A DNA stretch of 64,000 nucleotides from Rhizomicrobium sp. (GTDB lineage: Bacteria > Pseudomonadota > Alphaproteobacteria > Micropepsales > Micropepsaceae). Shown here piece after piece: positions 24,922 through 35,379 of this stretch. The position numbers and the translations under genes were made by a program. Under the pieces are notes generated by a model. That model was not told where the DNA came from and searched no databases. It saw only the letters and a program-made list of their open reading frames with translations. Within the stretch, counting starts at the first letter, position 1. Each line of letters begins with the position of its first letter. The stretch covers positions 1,736,001 through 1,800,000 of the forward strand of contig JBBCGL010000001.1 of the NCBI GenBank assembly GCA_037200385.1, in the 5' to 3' direction.

Positions 24922-27900
24922 TCAGCCCAGGACGAAATCGCCGCTGTTGAGTTGCGCCAGGACGACGTTGTGCAGCGTGATGTGGTTGGCGGGGTCGAAG
25001 GCGATGACGGTGTCCGAGCCGGACTGGGTCATCAGGGCCTGGAGCGCCGCAAAGGTCGCGACGTCGTAGCCGTGCAGCTCGATCACGTCGCCCGAGGCGC
25101 TGCCGGGGCTGAAATCGGTGATGGTGTCGAGCCCGTCGCCATTGTGGAAGACGAAGCGGTCGTCGCCCGCGCCGCCGGTCAGCATATCGTTGCCGGTGCC
25201 GCCCACGATCAGGTCGTTGCCGCCCATGCCGTTCAGCGTGTCGTTGCCCGCGAAGCTGTAGAGCATGTCGTTTTCGCTGCCGCCGGTCTGGTTCAGCGCG
25301 ACGGCCGCGCCCTGGTTGGGATCATAGGGCGTGGTGAGCCAGAGCTGGGCATCGAAGGCGGGCCCGACCTCGGCCAGCGTGACCGGCGCGCTGCCGGTGT
25401 CCTGCTGGCCTTCGATGCCCGTCACGTTCCAATTGGCATCGTAGAATATCCGCGCCCAGGCGAAGGCATATTGGTTGCCGATATCCGCCAGATAGACGTC
25501 ATGCGTGCCGTTGTCGTAGGTCTCCGTCTGCGTGATCGGCGCGTTGCTGGAGGGATCGGTCGAGCGTTCCGTCACCGCCCAGGCGAGATCGAACTGGTTC
25601 TGGACGTCGAAGAAGCTGGTCCATTCCGTTCCGGCATCGGTGATCGTGTCGACATACTTGATGCTGCCCGACGCGTCGTGGCTGATGTCGATGGAGCCCC
25701 AGTGGAAGTCGTTGCCGGTGTCGTAGACGATCGTCTCCGGCCCGCCGGCACTGCCTACGGAATTGTTGACCGTGTCGCTCGAGATATCGAGCGTGCTGCC
25801 GTCGGCGAAATGGAGCGTCTCGATGCCGTCGATCTGGTGCGAGCCGTCGGGCGCACCCGAGCGGTTGTCGGCGAGGACCCAGCCCGACGACGGAAGCCCG
25901 TAGATCTGCCCGATCCAATAGGGCCTGTCCTGGAGGGTGAGCGTGTAATCCGCTTGGTTGCCGCTCAACATCAGCACGTCGTTGCCGTCGCCGCCGTGAA
26001 TCACATCCGCCGTGCCGGGGACGAGAATGTCGTTGGAATCGTCGCCGGTGACCTGGATGGTCGCCGTCGCGGTGACGCCGCCGACCGAATAAGTGAAGCT
26101 GTCGGTCGCTGTGGCGTTCGCGGCCCCGGAATCGGGGCTCGGCAGGCTGTCGAAGGCGCCGTTGGGATCGTAGATGAAGCTGCCGTCGCCGTTGAGCGTC
26201 AGGAGCGCGCCCGAGGTCAGCGTGATCTGGTGGCCGACATTGCCGGTGCTGCCGTTCACCGCGGTGACGTGCAACACGGTGTCGGGGTCGCTGTCGGCGC
26301 CATGGCCGTTGTTGGCGAAGACATTCTCGGCGACGATCTGCCGCCCGGTCGCGAAGGAGTCGTCGTGCAGCACCGCCGGATCGTCCACCGCGGCGATGGT
26401 GAGCGATGTATAGAAGCTGCCGGTGTGGTTGACGGACTGCCCGTCGTCGATCGTCCAGAACAGGCTACGGGCGGGATTGGCGCCGAAATTGTCGGGGTTG
26501 TCGCTGGACGAGGAGAAGGTGATCGCGCGCAGCGCCGCCTGGTAGCTCGCGAGGCTCGCCGTGCCGCTCAGCGTCAGGACATGGGTGCTCGCGTTCCAGC
26601 TTCCGGCGATGCCGTTCTGGTTCGTGAAGCCGAGCGTGTCGCCCGACACGAATCCCGTGGAGATCGTCACGCTGGCGCCGACCAGGGTGTTGCTGTCGCT
26701 GTCGACCACGGTAAGCGCGGCATCGGCGGCGACGGGTGCCGTCTGCTCGGTATAGCTCGGCGTGCCGCCCGTACCGCCCAGGGTGGGCGCGTCGTTGACC
26801 GGCGTGACGGTCAGCGTCGTCGTGACCGCATTGCTGGCGTGGTTGGCGCTCTGGCCGTCGTCGACGGTCCAGGAGATGGTGCGTGCCGGGCTCGCGCCGA
26901 AATTGGCCGGATTGTCCGAGGCGGAGGAGAAGGCGACCGTGCGCAATGCCGCCTGGTAGTTGGCAGCGCTCGCCGCGCCCGTCAGAGCGAGCACATGGGT
27001 GGCGGCATTGTAGCTGCCGCTGATTCCGTTCTGGCCGGCGAAGGTGAGCGTATCGCCCGAAACGAAGCCGGCCGAGATCGTCACCGTCGCGCCGGTCAGC
27101 GTTGCGCTGTCGACATCGCCGACGACGATGGCGCCGTCGAGAACGACGGCTGCGCCCTGTTCGGTGAACCCGACGACGTTGCCCGCGCCGCCCAGCGTCG
27201 GCGCGTCGTTCACGGCCGTGACCGCGACGGTGCTCGTCGCGGCCGCGCTGGCCGCCACGCCGTCGGTGACGGCGAAGCCGATGGTCCGCGCGGCTGCGCC
27301 CCCTGCCGTCGGGTCGTCGCTGAGCGATGAATATGTCACCGAGCGCAAAGCGGCCTGGTAGTTCGCGGCGCTGGAGACACCGCTCAGGGTGAGGACATGG
27401 GTCCCGGCATTGTAGCTGCCCGTGATGCCGTTCTGGTTCGTGAATCCGAGGAGGTCGCCCGCCACGAAGCCGGAAGCGATCGTCACGGTGGCACCGGTGA
27501 GACTGGCGCTGTCGCTGTCGGCGAGCGTCAGCGCGGCGTCGATGGCGACCGCGGCTGCCTGTTCGGTATAGCCGACGCTGTTGCCGGCACCGCCGAGGAC
27601 CGGCGCGTCGTCGACCGCCGTGATGTCGAGCGTCGTCGTCACCGGCGCGCCGGCGTGATTGGCCGGCCGGCCGTCGTCCACGCTCCAGGAAAGCGTGCGT
27701 GACGGGCTGGCGCCGAAATTGTCCGGATTGTCGGAGGCGGAGGTGAAGGTCACCGAACGCAACGCCGCCTGGTAGCTCGCGAGCGACGCCGCGCCCGTCA
27801 GGGTGAGCACATGGGTGCCGGCATCGTAGCTGCCTGTGATGCCGTTCTGGCTCGTGAAACTAAGCGTGTCGCCGGTGACGAAGCCGGCGGAGATCGTCAC

Positions 27901-30900
27901 CGTCGCGCCCGCCAGGGTCGCATTGTCGACGTCGCCGGCCGTGATGGCGCCGTCGAGGACCGCCGCCGCGCCCTGCTCGGTGAACCCGACAGTGTTGCCG
28001 GCGCCGGCGAGCGTCGGCGCGTCGTTCACGGCCGCGATGTTCAGTGTCGTCGCGACCGTGCTGCTCGCATGGTTCGCGCCCTGTCCGTCATCGACGGTCC
28101 AGGAGACGGTGCGCGACGGGTTGGCGCCGAAATTGTCCGGGTTGTCGGAAGTCGAGGAGAACGTCACCGAACGCAGGGCGGCCTGATAGCCGGCAACGCT
28201 TGCCGCGCCCGTCAGCGTCAGCACATGCGTGGCGGCATTGTAGCTGCCGGCGATGCCATTCTGGTTGGTGAAGTTGAGCGTGTCGCCCGAGACGAACCCC
28301 GACGAGATCGCCACCGTGGCGCCGGCGAGATTTGTGCTGTCGCTGTCGGCGACGGTGAGCACGGCATCGAGCGCGACGGGCGCTGCCTGCTCCGTATAGC
28401 CCAGCGTGTTGCCCGCGCCGCCGAGGCTCGGCGCGTCGTTGACGGCCGTGACGTTCAGCATCGTCGTTGCGGCGGCGCTTGCATGGTTCGCGCTTTGGCC
28501 GTCATCGACAGCCCAGGAAAGGGTGCGAGACGGGTTCGCGCCGAAATTGTCCGGGTTGTCGGAAGTCGAGGAGAACGTCACCGAACGCAGCGCCGCCTGG
28601 TAGTTCGCGACAGAGGCGGCGCCGCTCAGCGTCAGCACATGGGTGCCGGCATTGTAGCTGCCGGCGATGCCGTTCTGGCCGGCGAAATCGAGCGTGTCGC
28701 CGGCGACGAAACCGGCCGAGATCATCACGGTGGCACCCGCCAGCGTCGCGTTGTCGACGTCGGCGACGACGATGGCGCCGTCGAGAACGACGGGTGCGCC
28801 CTGCTCCGTGAACCCGACGGAATTGCCGGCGCCGGCCAGCGTCGGCGCATCGTTGACGGCCGTGATGTCCAGCGTCGTCGTGACCGCGCCGGCGGCATGG
28901 TTCGCACTCTGGCCGTCATCGACAACCCAGGAAAGGGTGCGCGACGGGCTGGCGCCGAAATTGTCCGGGTTGTCGGAGGCGGAGGTGAAGGTCACCGCGC
29001 GCAGCGCGGCCTGGTAGTTCGCGACCGACGCGGCGCCGCTCAGCGTCAGCACATGGGTGCCGGCGTTGTAGCTGCCTGTGATGCCGTTCTGGTTGGTGAA
29101 ATCGAGCGTGTCGCCGGTGACAAAGCCCGCGGAGATCGTCACCGTCGCGCTTGCCAAGGTCGCGTTGTCGACGTCGCCGACCGTGATGGCGCCGTCGAGG
29201 ACGGTCGCCGCGCCCTGCTCCGTGAACCCGACGGTATTGCCGGCGCCGGCCAGCGTCGGCGCGTCGTTGACCGCGGTGATATTCAGCGTCGTCGTGACGC
29301 TATTGCTGGCATGGCTCGCGCTTTGGCCGTCATCGACGGTCCAGGAGATGGTGCGTGCGGGGCTCGCGCCGGAATTGGCCGGATTGTCGGAAGTCGAGGA
29401 GAACGTCACGGAACGCAGCGCCGCCTGATAGTTCGCGACCGAGGCGCCGCCGCTCAGGGTGAGCACATGGGTGGCGGCATTGTAGCTGCCGCTGATGCCG
29501 TTCTGGCTGGCGAAATTGAGCGTGTCGCCGGCCACGAAGCCGGCGGAGATCGTCACCGTCGCACCCGCCAGATTCGCACTGTCGGCATCGCCGACCGTGA
29601 TGGCGCCGTCGAGGAGCGCGGCCGCGCCCTGCTCCGTGTATCCGGCGGTGTTGCCCGCGCCGGAAAGCGTCGGCGCGTCGTTCACCGCCGTGAGGTTCAG
29701 CGTCGTCGTGACGGTGCTGCTGGCGTGATTTGCGCTCTGGCCGTCATCGACCAGCCAGGAGATGGTGCGTGTCGGGCTGGCTCCGAAATTCGCCGGATTG
29801 TCGGACGCCGATAAGAAGGTCACCGAGCGCAGCGCAGCCTGGTAGCTCGCGACCGATGCGGCGCCCGTCAGGGTGAGCACATGGGTGCCGGCATCGTAGC
29901 TGCCGCTGATGCCGTTCTGGTTGGCGAAGTTGAGCGTGTCGCCGGTGACGAAACCGGCGGAGATCGTCACCGTGGCGCCCGCCAGCGTCGCATTGTCGAC
30001 GTCGCCGGCCGTGATGGCGCCGTCGAGGATGACGGCCGCGCTCTGCTCCATGAAGCCGACGGTGTTGCCGGCGCCGGCCAGGGTCGGCGCGTCGTTGACC
30101 GCGGTGACCGCGACCGTCGCGCTGACCGCCGCGCTCGTGCTGGTGCCGTCGCTGGCCGTGAAGCTGATGGTCCGGGTCGCGCTGCCGCCAGCGGTGGGAT
30201 CGTCGCTGGTCGAGGAGAAGGCGACGGAACGCAGCGCCGCCTGGTAATTCGCGACCGAGGCGGAGCCCGTCAAGGTCAGGACATGGGTCGCGGCGTCGTA
30301 GGCGCCGGTGATGCCGTTCTGGTTGGTGAAGGCGAGCCGATCGCCGGCGACGAACCCGGACGCGATCGTGACGGTCGCGCCCGCGAGGCTGGCGCTGTCG
30401 GAGTCGCCGACCGTGATCGCCGGATCGACGGCGACCGCGGCGGCCTGCTCGGTATAGCCGACCGCATTGCCGGCACCGCCGAGCACCGGCGCGAGATTGC
30501 CGCCCAGCGCGATGGTCCGGTCGGCGAATTGCGCGAATTCGACTCCGGTCAGCGTGTCGACGCCATCGGGCGAACCGGCGCGGTTGTCGGCAACGGTGAA
30601 GGTCGAGCCGCCGGCCGGACTGACGGTATAGCTGGCGTAGTTGCCGCTGAAGACCGCGGTGTCCGATCCGCTGCCGCCGGTGAAGCGGTCATTGCCGCCA
30701 TTGCCCCTGAACGTGTCGCCGTCGCCGTTGGCGGCGACCGCGTCATTGCCCGAACCGCCGACGAATTTGTCGATCGCGGTGCCGAAGGCGATGCCGAGAT
30801 TGTTCGTCAGCCCATCGACGCTGCTGAACGTGCCGGGACTGAGGTTGACCGCGGAGGCCGCCGCGAAGCCGCTGAGATCCAGCGTGTTGCCCGTGCCGGC

Positions 30901-32022
30901 GTCCCACAGGGTGAGGATGGGCGTGCTGTTCTTCGTGAAGTCGAAGAACATCTCCGTCGGCCCGACAATGTTGCAGTTGAAGCCGAACACCTGGCCGCCG
31001 GACAGCGGCGTCGACGTGGGGGCGCCGTACAGCGCCTGGGCCGCCAGGATGTCGAGCGGCATGAGGCCGGTGGGATCGCTGAACCCGGCGCTGCCACGCC
31101 AGTTCGTGCCGGCGACGGGATATTGGCTGTAGTACTCCGCCGAGGTCGTCCGCGGCTCGATATAGGACATGATCGACCACAGGCGCGTGTCATACGGGCT
31201 GAATTGCTGCGTCGTGACGTCGACATTGCCATTGTAGGGACCGGCATGGCCGAGCCCGATGGCATGTCCTTCCTCGTGCAGGAAGGTCATGATCGGGTAG
31301 CCGCCCTGGGTGGTGAACGCGCCGTCGATCGGACCGAAGCCATTGCCGGACGTGTCGATGGAGATCGTCGCCTTGGTCAGGGTGAGCAGCACGCTGCCGC
31401 CGGTCTGGCCGCCGCCGCCCGGGTCGCTCAGCGTCGGCGAGGTCTCGGCGCCGCCGTCGCTGCCGCGGGTGAAGACGATCTGGGCCTGCGATGCGTTGGT
31501 CGTCTGGGCGAAGGAGATGTCGGCGACGTCGGACCACAAGGCGAGACCGGCCGCGAGGAACGTCTGTTCGGTGCTGCTCCAATGCGACGACGGCGTGAAG
31601 AAATAGAGGATCGTGCCGCCCGCGGTCTGCGCCGTCGGCGCCCCCCATTTTCCGGTGTTGGTGAACCCACCCGTATAGGTGGCCGGATTGTCGCCGTTCC
31701 AGGCGCTGAAGGCATAGAGCGGCAGCGTGCCGTCCTGGTAGACGCCGGCGATGAAGGCGATCTCGTCGGACTGGCCGAAGGCCGCCGAGGTGGGGCTGAG
31801 CTCGACCCGCGCGGCGCCGTCCACGGCATAGGGATCGAGCGCGAAACCGGACAGCAATTGCGGCTGCGAGGCATGGAGACCGCCGGCAAGCGCGGGATGC
31901 CCATCGGCGGGATTCGCGAAACTGTCCGTCGGGTCTCCGAAACGGTCGCGGCCGTCATCGTCGAGCCGCGACAAATTCCGGAACCACGAAAAGGTCTTCG
32001 CGGCCAAGTCCGCCTCGATCAT
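24922..32022 (-). CDS. Giant serralysin-type RTX metalloprotease with ten tandem repeats
   Basis: A 2366-residue secreted zinc protease/adhesin. There is no N-terminal signal peptide. Residues about 80-300 form an M10B-type peptidase domain with the zinc motif H249-EEG-H253-AIGLG-H259 and the Met-turn SIMSY at 283-287. RTX-type Gly/Asp nonapeptides (GGSGNDAV, GGNDRFTGGSGSD) follow near residues 420-450. Residues about 508-1884 are ten tandem repeats of about 137 residues ending mostly in AVNDAPT. A further beta-rich part and a last RTX block (GGNDLIVGGTGNDMLTGGAG) lead to a serralysin-like C-terminus, the signal for type I export. A divergent type I secretion operon lies 225 bp away. The target is unknown. 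Confidence 0.92.
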   Translation of the reverse strand: MIEADLAAKTFSWFRNLSRLDDDGRDRFGDPTDSFANPADGHPALAGGLHASQPQLLSGFALDPYAVDGAARVELSPTSAAFGQSDEIAFIAGVYQDGTLPLYAFSAWNGDNPATYTGGFTNTGKWGAPTAQTAGGTILYFFTPSSHWSSTEQTFLAAGLALWSDVADISFAQTTNASQAQIVFTRGSDGGAETSPTLSDPGGGGQTGGSVLLTLTKATISIDTSGNGFGPIDGAFTTQGGYPIMTFLHEEGHAIGLGHAGPYNGNVDVTTQQFSPYDTRLWSIMSYIEPRTTSAEYYSQYPVAGTNWRGSAGFSDPTGLMPLDILAAQALYGAPTSTPLSGGQVFGFNCNIVGPTEMFFDFTKNSTPILTLWDAGTGNTLDLSGFAAASAVNLSPGTFSSVDGLTNNLGIAFGTAIDKFVGGSGNDAVAANGDGDTFRGNGGNDRFTGGSGSDTAVFSGNYASYTVSPAGGSTFTVADNRAGSPDGVDTLTGVEFAQFADRTIALGGNLAPVLGGAGNAVGYTEQAAAVAVDPAITVGDSDSASLAGATVTIASGFVAGDRLAFTNQNGITGAYDAATHVLTLTGSASVANYQAALRSVAFSSTSDDPTAGGSATRTISFTASDGTSTSAAVSATVAVTAVNDAPTLAGAGNTVGFMEQSAAVILDGAITAGDVDNATLAGATVTISAGFVTGDTLNFANQNGISGSYDAGTHVLTLTGAASVASYQAALRSVTFLSASDNPANFGASPTRTISWLVDDGQSANHASSTVTTTLNLTAVNDAPTLSGAGNTAGYTEQGAAALLDGAITVGDADSANLAGATVTISAGFVAGDTLNFASQNGISGSYNAATHVLTLSGGASVANYQAALRSVTFSSTSDNPANSGASPARTISWTVDDGQSASHASNSVTTTLNITAVNDAPTLAGAGNTVGFTEQGAATVLDGAITVGDVDNATLASATVTISAGFVTGDTLDFTNQNGITGSYNAGTHVLTLSGAASVANYQAALRAVTFTSASDNPDNFGASPSRTLSWVVDDGQSANHAAGAVTTTLDITAVNDAPTLAGAGNSVGFTEQGAPVVLDGAIVVADVDNATLAGATVMISAGFVAGDTLDFAGQNGIAGSYNAGTHVLTLSGAASVANYQAALRSVTFSSTSDNPDNFGANPSRTLSWAVDDGQSANHASAAATTMLNVTAVNDAPSLGGAGNTLGYTEQAAPVALDAVLTVADSDSTNLAGATVAISSGFVSGDTLNFTNQNGIAGSYNAATHVLTLTGAASVAGYQAALRSVTFSSTSDNPDNFGANPSRTVSWTVDDGQGANHASSTVATTLNIAAVNDAPTLAGAGNTVGFTEQGAAAVLDGAITAGDVDNATLAGATVTISAGFVTGDTLSFTSQNGITGSYDAGTHVLTLTGAASLASYQAALRSVTFTSASDNPDNFGASPSRTLSWSVDDGRPANHAGAPVTTTLDITAVDDAPVLGGAGNSVGYTEQAAAVAIDAALTLADSDSASLTGATVTIASGFVAGDLLGFTNQNGITGSYNAGTHVLTLSGVSSAANYQAALRSVTYSSLSDDPTAGGAAARTIGFAVTDGVAASAAATSTVAVTAVNDAPTLGGAGNVVGFTEQGAAVVLDGAIVVGDVDSATLTGATVTISAGFVSGDTLTFAGQNGISGSYNAATHVLALTGAASAANYQAALRTVAFSSASDNPANFGASPARTISWTVDDGQSANHASNAVTTTLTVTPVNDAPTLGGTGGTPSYTEQTAPVAADAALTVVDSDSNTLVGASVTISTGFVSGDTLGFTNQNGIAGSWNASTHVLTLSGTASLASYQAALRAITFSSSSDNPDNFGANPARSLFWTIDDGQSVNHTGSFYTSLTIAAVDDPAVLHDDSFATGRQIVAENVFANNGHGADSDPDTVLHVTAVNGSTGNVGHQITLTSGALLTLNGDGSFIYDPNGAFDSLPSPDSGAANATATDSFTYSVGGVTATATIQVTGDDSNDILVPGTADVIHGGDGNDVLMLSGNQADYTLTLQDRPYWIGQIYGLPSSGWVLADNRSGAPDGSHQIDGIETLHFADGSTLDISSDTVNNSVGSAGGPETIVYDTGNDFHWGSIDISHDASGSIKYVDTITDAGTEWTSFFDVQNQFDLAWAVTERSTDPSSNAPITQTETYDNGTHDVYLADIGNQYAFAWARIFYDANWNVTGIEGQQDTGSAPVTLAEVGPAFDAQLWLTTPYDPNQGAAVALNQTGGSENDMLYSFAGNDTLNGMGGNDLIVGGTGNDMLTGGAGDDRFVFHNGDGLDTITDFSPGSASGDVIELHGYDVATFAALQALMTQSGSDTVIAFDPANHITLHNVVLAQLNSGDFVLG
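26370..30497 (-). repeat. Ten tandem coding repeats of about 410 bp
   Basis: The units encode about 137 residues each with the pattern GAGN..G.TEQ, D--TLAGATVTI--GFV-GDTL-F-NQNGI-GSY, THVLTL-GAAS, YQAALR-V-F-S-SDNP and AVNDAPT. Two flavours alternate irregularly: most units have DVDNATL/DNPxNFGA, while the first and eighth have DSDSASL/DDPTAGG with different ends. Long stretches are nearly identical at DNA level, which suggests duplication and gene conversion. Confidence 0.9.
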
Positions 32023-32247
32023 GCGCGCGCGTTCACCTTATAGAGAAACAGCACGGGCGGCGAGACCGAAGCCCATTGTTTGTGCCGCCATCGCCGATGC
32101 ATTATCTTGCCGAGAACTTTCCCGTGGGCGGCTGGAAGACGGGAAAGTTCCATCGGCGGCGCCATCCGACTTGTGCGGAGCGGACATTGCCGGCGCTTCG
32201 GCGTTCCCATTCATCCGGCAAAGTGTTCGAGCGTTCGGAACTCCTCG
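32023..32247. promoter_or_regulatory. Divergent control region, protease / secretion operon
   Basis: 225 bp between the start codons of the RTX protease (minus) and the TolC-like gene (plus). It must contain both promoters. I could not assign -35/-10 boxes with confidence. Confidence 0.4.
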
Positions 32248-33606
32248 ATGCGTGCACGCCTTGCTGCGTTCGGACTGATCGCCATGTTCACGGTTCCGGC
32301 GTGCGCACAGCCGTTCGCGCTCGGCGATGCGCTGGTCACCGCCTATGACACCAATCCACAGCTTGCCAGCGCCCGCGCGGCGCTCGACGCGCTCGATCAG
32401 GGCGTGGCGCAGGCAAACGCCGGCTGGCGGCCGAGCGTGAATGCCAGCGGTTCGTATGGTTACACCCATGGGACCGTCGACGGCATAGCAGCGCCTTTCG
32501 ACTCCTATCCCTTGATCGGACAGGTCACGGTGAGCGAGCCGCTGTTCCGCGGCGGCCGCACGGTGGCGGAGATCGGGCGCGCCATTGCGCTGGTCCATGC
32601 CGGCCGCGCCCAGCTCGCCTCCACGGAACAGGCCGTGCTGCTCGCGGCCGTGACGGCCTATGCCGATGTGGTGCGCGACTCGACGGTCTGGCGCCTGAAC
32701 AATGAGAACGTCCGCAGCCTCGAAGCCGAAGTGAAGGCCGTGCACACCGAGCTCGCCGCCGGCGATGTCACCAAGACGGACGCCCTGCAGGCCGAGGCGA
32801 GGCTGGCGCGGGCGAAGTCCGACCTGGCTTTGGCGGAGGCGCGACTGGCCGCAAGCCGCGCCGCCTTCGAGGCCGTGATCGGCCGGCCGGCGGAAACGCT
32901 GCAGGAAGACCTGCGCGCGCCGGCGCTGCCGGCATCGCGGGAGACGGCGCTGGCGATCGCGTTGCGGCAAAATCCCGATCTCGTCGCCGCGATGTACGAC
33001 GCCCGGGCGGCGGAATATGCCGTCGACGATGCGGCGGGCGCGCTGCTGCCGCAGGTTTCGGTCGCCGGACAGTATCAATATCTGCGCGACGCGGCGGGGA
33101 CCAATATCTTCGCGACCAAGAGTCCGCAGCAGATCCTCAGCGTGCTGGGCCAAGTGACGGTGCCGATCTACCAGGGCGGCGGCGAGGAGGCGACGGTGCG
33201 GCGCGCCAAGGACATCTCGCACCAGGCACGGATCGACATCGTCACGGCGCAGCGCAGCGTCGAGCAGGACGTCGCGAGCGCGTGGTCGGCCCTGCTGTCG
33301 CAAAAAGCGGCGGCGCTCGCCAGCGAGGCCGAAGCGGCAGCCGACCGCGAGGCGGCGGCGGGCGTGGCGGAGGAGCGCCGCGGCGGCGAGCGCTCCGAGC
33401 TCGACGTGCTGAACGCGCAGCAGGAATACATCAACGCCCAGATCGCGGCCGCGGCGTCGCGCCACGACTATTTCGTGGCGTCCTATCGCGTGTTGTCGGC
33501 GACCGGGCAGCTCACAGCGCGTCATCTGAGCCTCAACGTGAAGCTGTACGACCCGCGGGAGCACTATGACGGCGCGGCGGACGCCTGGGTGGGATTTGGG
33601 CAATAG
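32248..33606 (+). CDS. TolC-family outer-membrane channel of a type I secretion system
   Basis: A 452-residue outer-membrane efflux protein. ATG 32248 opens into a signal peptide (MRARLAAFGLIAMFTVPACA, cleavage after ACA). Two OEP repeats follow: the first starts LGDALVTAYDTNPQLASARAAL and contains the strand region GSYGYTHG; the second starts near residue 230 with ALAIALRQNPDLVAAMYDARAAEY. Long periplasmic helices are evident. The frame is open upstream to 32080 but that part has no signal-peptide character. It leads the operon with the ABC (3 bp gap) and adaptor genes and faces the RTX protease, its probable cargo. Confidence 0.92.
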   Translation: MRARLAAFGLIAMFTVPACAQPFALGDALVTAYDTNPQLASARAALDALDQGVAQANAGWRPSVNASGSYGYTHGTVDGIAAPFDSYPLIGQVTVSEPLFRGGRTVAEIGRAIALVHAGRAQLASTEQAVLLAAVTAYADVVRDSTVWRLNNENVRSLEAEVKAVHTELAAGDVTKTDALQAEARLARAKSDLALAEARLAASRAAFEAVIGRPAETLQEDLRAPALPASRETALAIALRQNPDLVAAMYDARAAEYAVDDAAGALLPQVSVAGQYQYLRDAAGTNIFATKSPQQILSVLGQVTVPIYQGGGEEATVRRAKDISHQARIDIVTAQRSVEQDVASAWSALLSQKAAALASEAEAAADREAAAGVAEERRGGERSELDVLNAQQEYINAQIAAAASRHDYFVASYRVLSATGQLTARHLSLNVKLYDPREHYDGAADAWVGFGQ

Positions 33607-33609
33607 ACG

Positions 33610-35379
33610 ATGAGCGGCGGACCGACCAACACGCTTCAGAGCGGACACGATCCGGTGCGGCAGGCACTCGCCGCCAGCCGGCCGCTCTTTGCCAGCGCCA
33701 TCCTGTTCAGCGCCGCGATGAGCCTGCTCGCGCTGACGACCTCGTTCTACATGCTGCAGGTCTATGACCGCGTGCTGGCAAGCCGCAGCGACGATACGCT
33801 GCTGCTGCTGACCGTCATCGCGGTGGTCGCGCTGGGCGTGTTCGCGGCGCTGGATTCGCTGCGGGCCCGGCTGCTGCAGCGCATCGGCATGCGGGTCGGC
33901 GAGGCGCTGGCGTCGCGGGTGCTGCGCGCCATGGTGGCGCTGGCGTCGCAGAACGGCGGCAACACGCTGCGCTCGGGGCTGCGCGACGTCGATACCATCC
34001 GCGGCTTCGTCGCCAGTCCCGGCTTCGCCGCGCTGCTCGATGCGCCGTTCATCGTCGTCTACATGCTCGTGCTGTTCCTGCTGAGCCCGTGGTTCCTGCT
34101 GGTGGTCGTGGTCGGCGGCGCCATCCTCGTCGCCATCGCGCTGGCGAACCAGCGCGCGACCCATCCGCCGCTGACGCGCTCCATCCAGCTTTCGATGCGG
34201 GCGCAAACCTTCGCCGATGACGGGTTGCGCAATGCCGAAGTTCTGGAAGGCATGGGCATGTCGGCGGTGTTCGTCGAACGCTGGCGCAAGGGCTGGCTGG
34301 CGGCGCTGGCGGAGGGGACGCAGGCCTCGGACCGCGACAGCCGGCTCTCCTCCCTGTCGCGCGGCGTGCGGCTGCTGATCCAGGTCGTGCTGCTCGGCGT
34401 GGGCGCGCTGCTGATCCTCGATTTCCAGGCGACGGGCGGCATCATGATCGGCGCCTCGATCATCGGCGCGCGCGCCCTGGCGCCGATCGAGACCGTCGTC
34501 TCGACCTGGAAGCACATCATCGGCGTGCGCGGGGCATGGGACCGTCTCGTCAAGCTGCTGGCCCAGGCGCCGCAGCGCGACGAAGGCATGAAGCTGCCGG
34601 CGCCGACCGGCCGCCTCCAGGTCGCCGGCCTGCAATATGTCGTGCCCGGGACGCGGCGCGCGATCCTCTCGGGCATCGGCTTCGAACTGAATGCCGGCGA
34701 GACGCTCGGCATCATCGGCCCGTCGGCTTCGGGCAAGTCGACGCTGCTGCGCCTTCTGGTCGGCGCCTGGCCGTGCAGCGCCGGCGTGGTGCGGCTGGAC
34801 GGCGCCGATATCTATGCCTGGCCGCGCGGCGAGCTCAGCCGGCATATCGGCTACCTGCCGCAGGACGTGGAGCTGTTCGCGGGCTCGGTGCGCGAGAACA
34901 TCGCAAGGCTGGACGAGGGCGAGCCGGACGCCGTGGTGCGCGCCGCGACGCGCGCCGGGGCGCATGAGATGATCCTGGGACTGCCCAAGGACTACAACAC
35001 CGACATCGGCGATTACGGCCACAAGCTGTCCGGCGGCCAGAGCCAGCGCCTCGGCATCGCCCGGGCGCTGTATGGCGAGCCGCGTTACGTCGTGCTGGAC
35101 GAGCCCAATTCCAATCTCGACGGCGCCGGCGAGGAGGCGCTGCTGCGCACCCTGGCCGATCTCAAGCAGGACGGCGTCACCGTCATCGTGGTCGCGCACC
35201 GCCCCAGCATCCTGCAGAACGTCGACAAGATGCTGGTGCTGAAGGCCAACGGCACGATGGACATGTTCGGACTCCGCGCCGAGGTGATGCAGAAATTCGC
35301 CGCCCGCCAGGCGCCGCAGCGGCCGCAGGCCAATGTCGTCGCCATGACGCCGGGCGACGGATCGGGGCGCATGCCATGA
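33610..35379 (+). CDS. Type I secretion ABC transporter (PrtD-like permease/ATPase)
   Basis: A 589-residue half-transporter that powers export of RTX proteins. About six membrane helices lie in residues 20-310 (FASAILFSAAMSLLALTTSFYMLQVYDRVL is typical of PrtD-type). The nucleotide-binding domain has Walker A GPSASGKST near residue 371, signature LSGGQSQR near 473 and Walker B YVVLDEPN near 494. No N-terminal peptidase (C39) domain is present, as expected for protease/lipase exporters. Its TGA overlaps the ATG of the adaptor gene (ATGA). Confidence 0.95.
   Translation: MSGGPTNTLQSGHDPVRQALAASRPLFASAILFSAAMSLLALTTSFYMLQVYDRVLASRSDDTLLLLTVIAVVALGVFAALDSLRARLLQRIGMRVGEALASRVLRAMVALASQNGGNTLRSGLRDVDTIRGFVASPGFAALLDAPFIVVYMLVLFLLSPWFLLVVVVGGAILVAIALANQRATHPPLTRSIQLSMRAQTFADDGLRNAEVLEGMGMSAVFVERWRKGWLAALAEGTQASDRDSRLSSLSRGVRLLIQVVLLGVGALLILDFQATGGIMIGASIIGARALAPIETVVSTWKHIIGVRGAWDRLVKLLAQAPQRDEGMKLPAPTGRLQVAGLQYVVPGTRRAILSGIGFELNAGETLGIIGPSASGKSTLLRLLVGAWPCSAGVVRLDGADIYAWPRGELSRHIGYLPQDVELFAGSVRENIARLDEGEPDAVVRAATRAGAHEMILGLPKDYNTDIGDYGHKLSGGQSQRLGIARALYGEPRYVVLDEPNSNLDGAGEEALLRTLADLKQDGVTVIVVAHRPSILQNVDKMLVLKANGTMDMFGLRAEVMQKFAARQAPQRPQANVVAMTPGDGSGRMP

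Noticed and set aside
26370-30497. CRISPR or satellite array
   Set aside because: The units are about 410 bp, contiguous and in frame within one protein; there are no short repeats with unique spacers and no cas genes.
24952-32043. Long open frames of 660-790 codons on the plus strand opposite the RTX protease
   Set aside because: They mirror the repeats of the minus-strand gene, are extremely rich in Arg, Gly, Asp and Val, lack any domain, and arise from GC-rich codon bias on the opposite strand.
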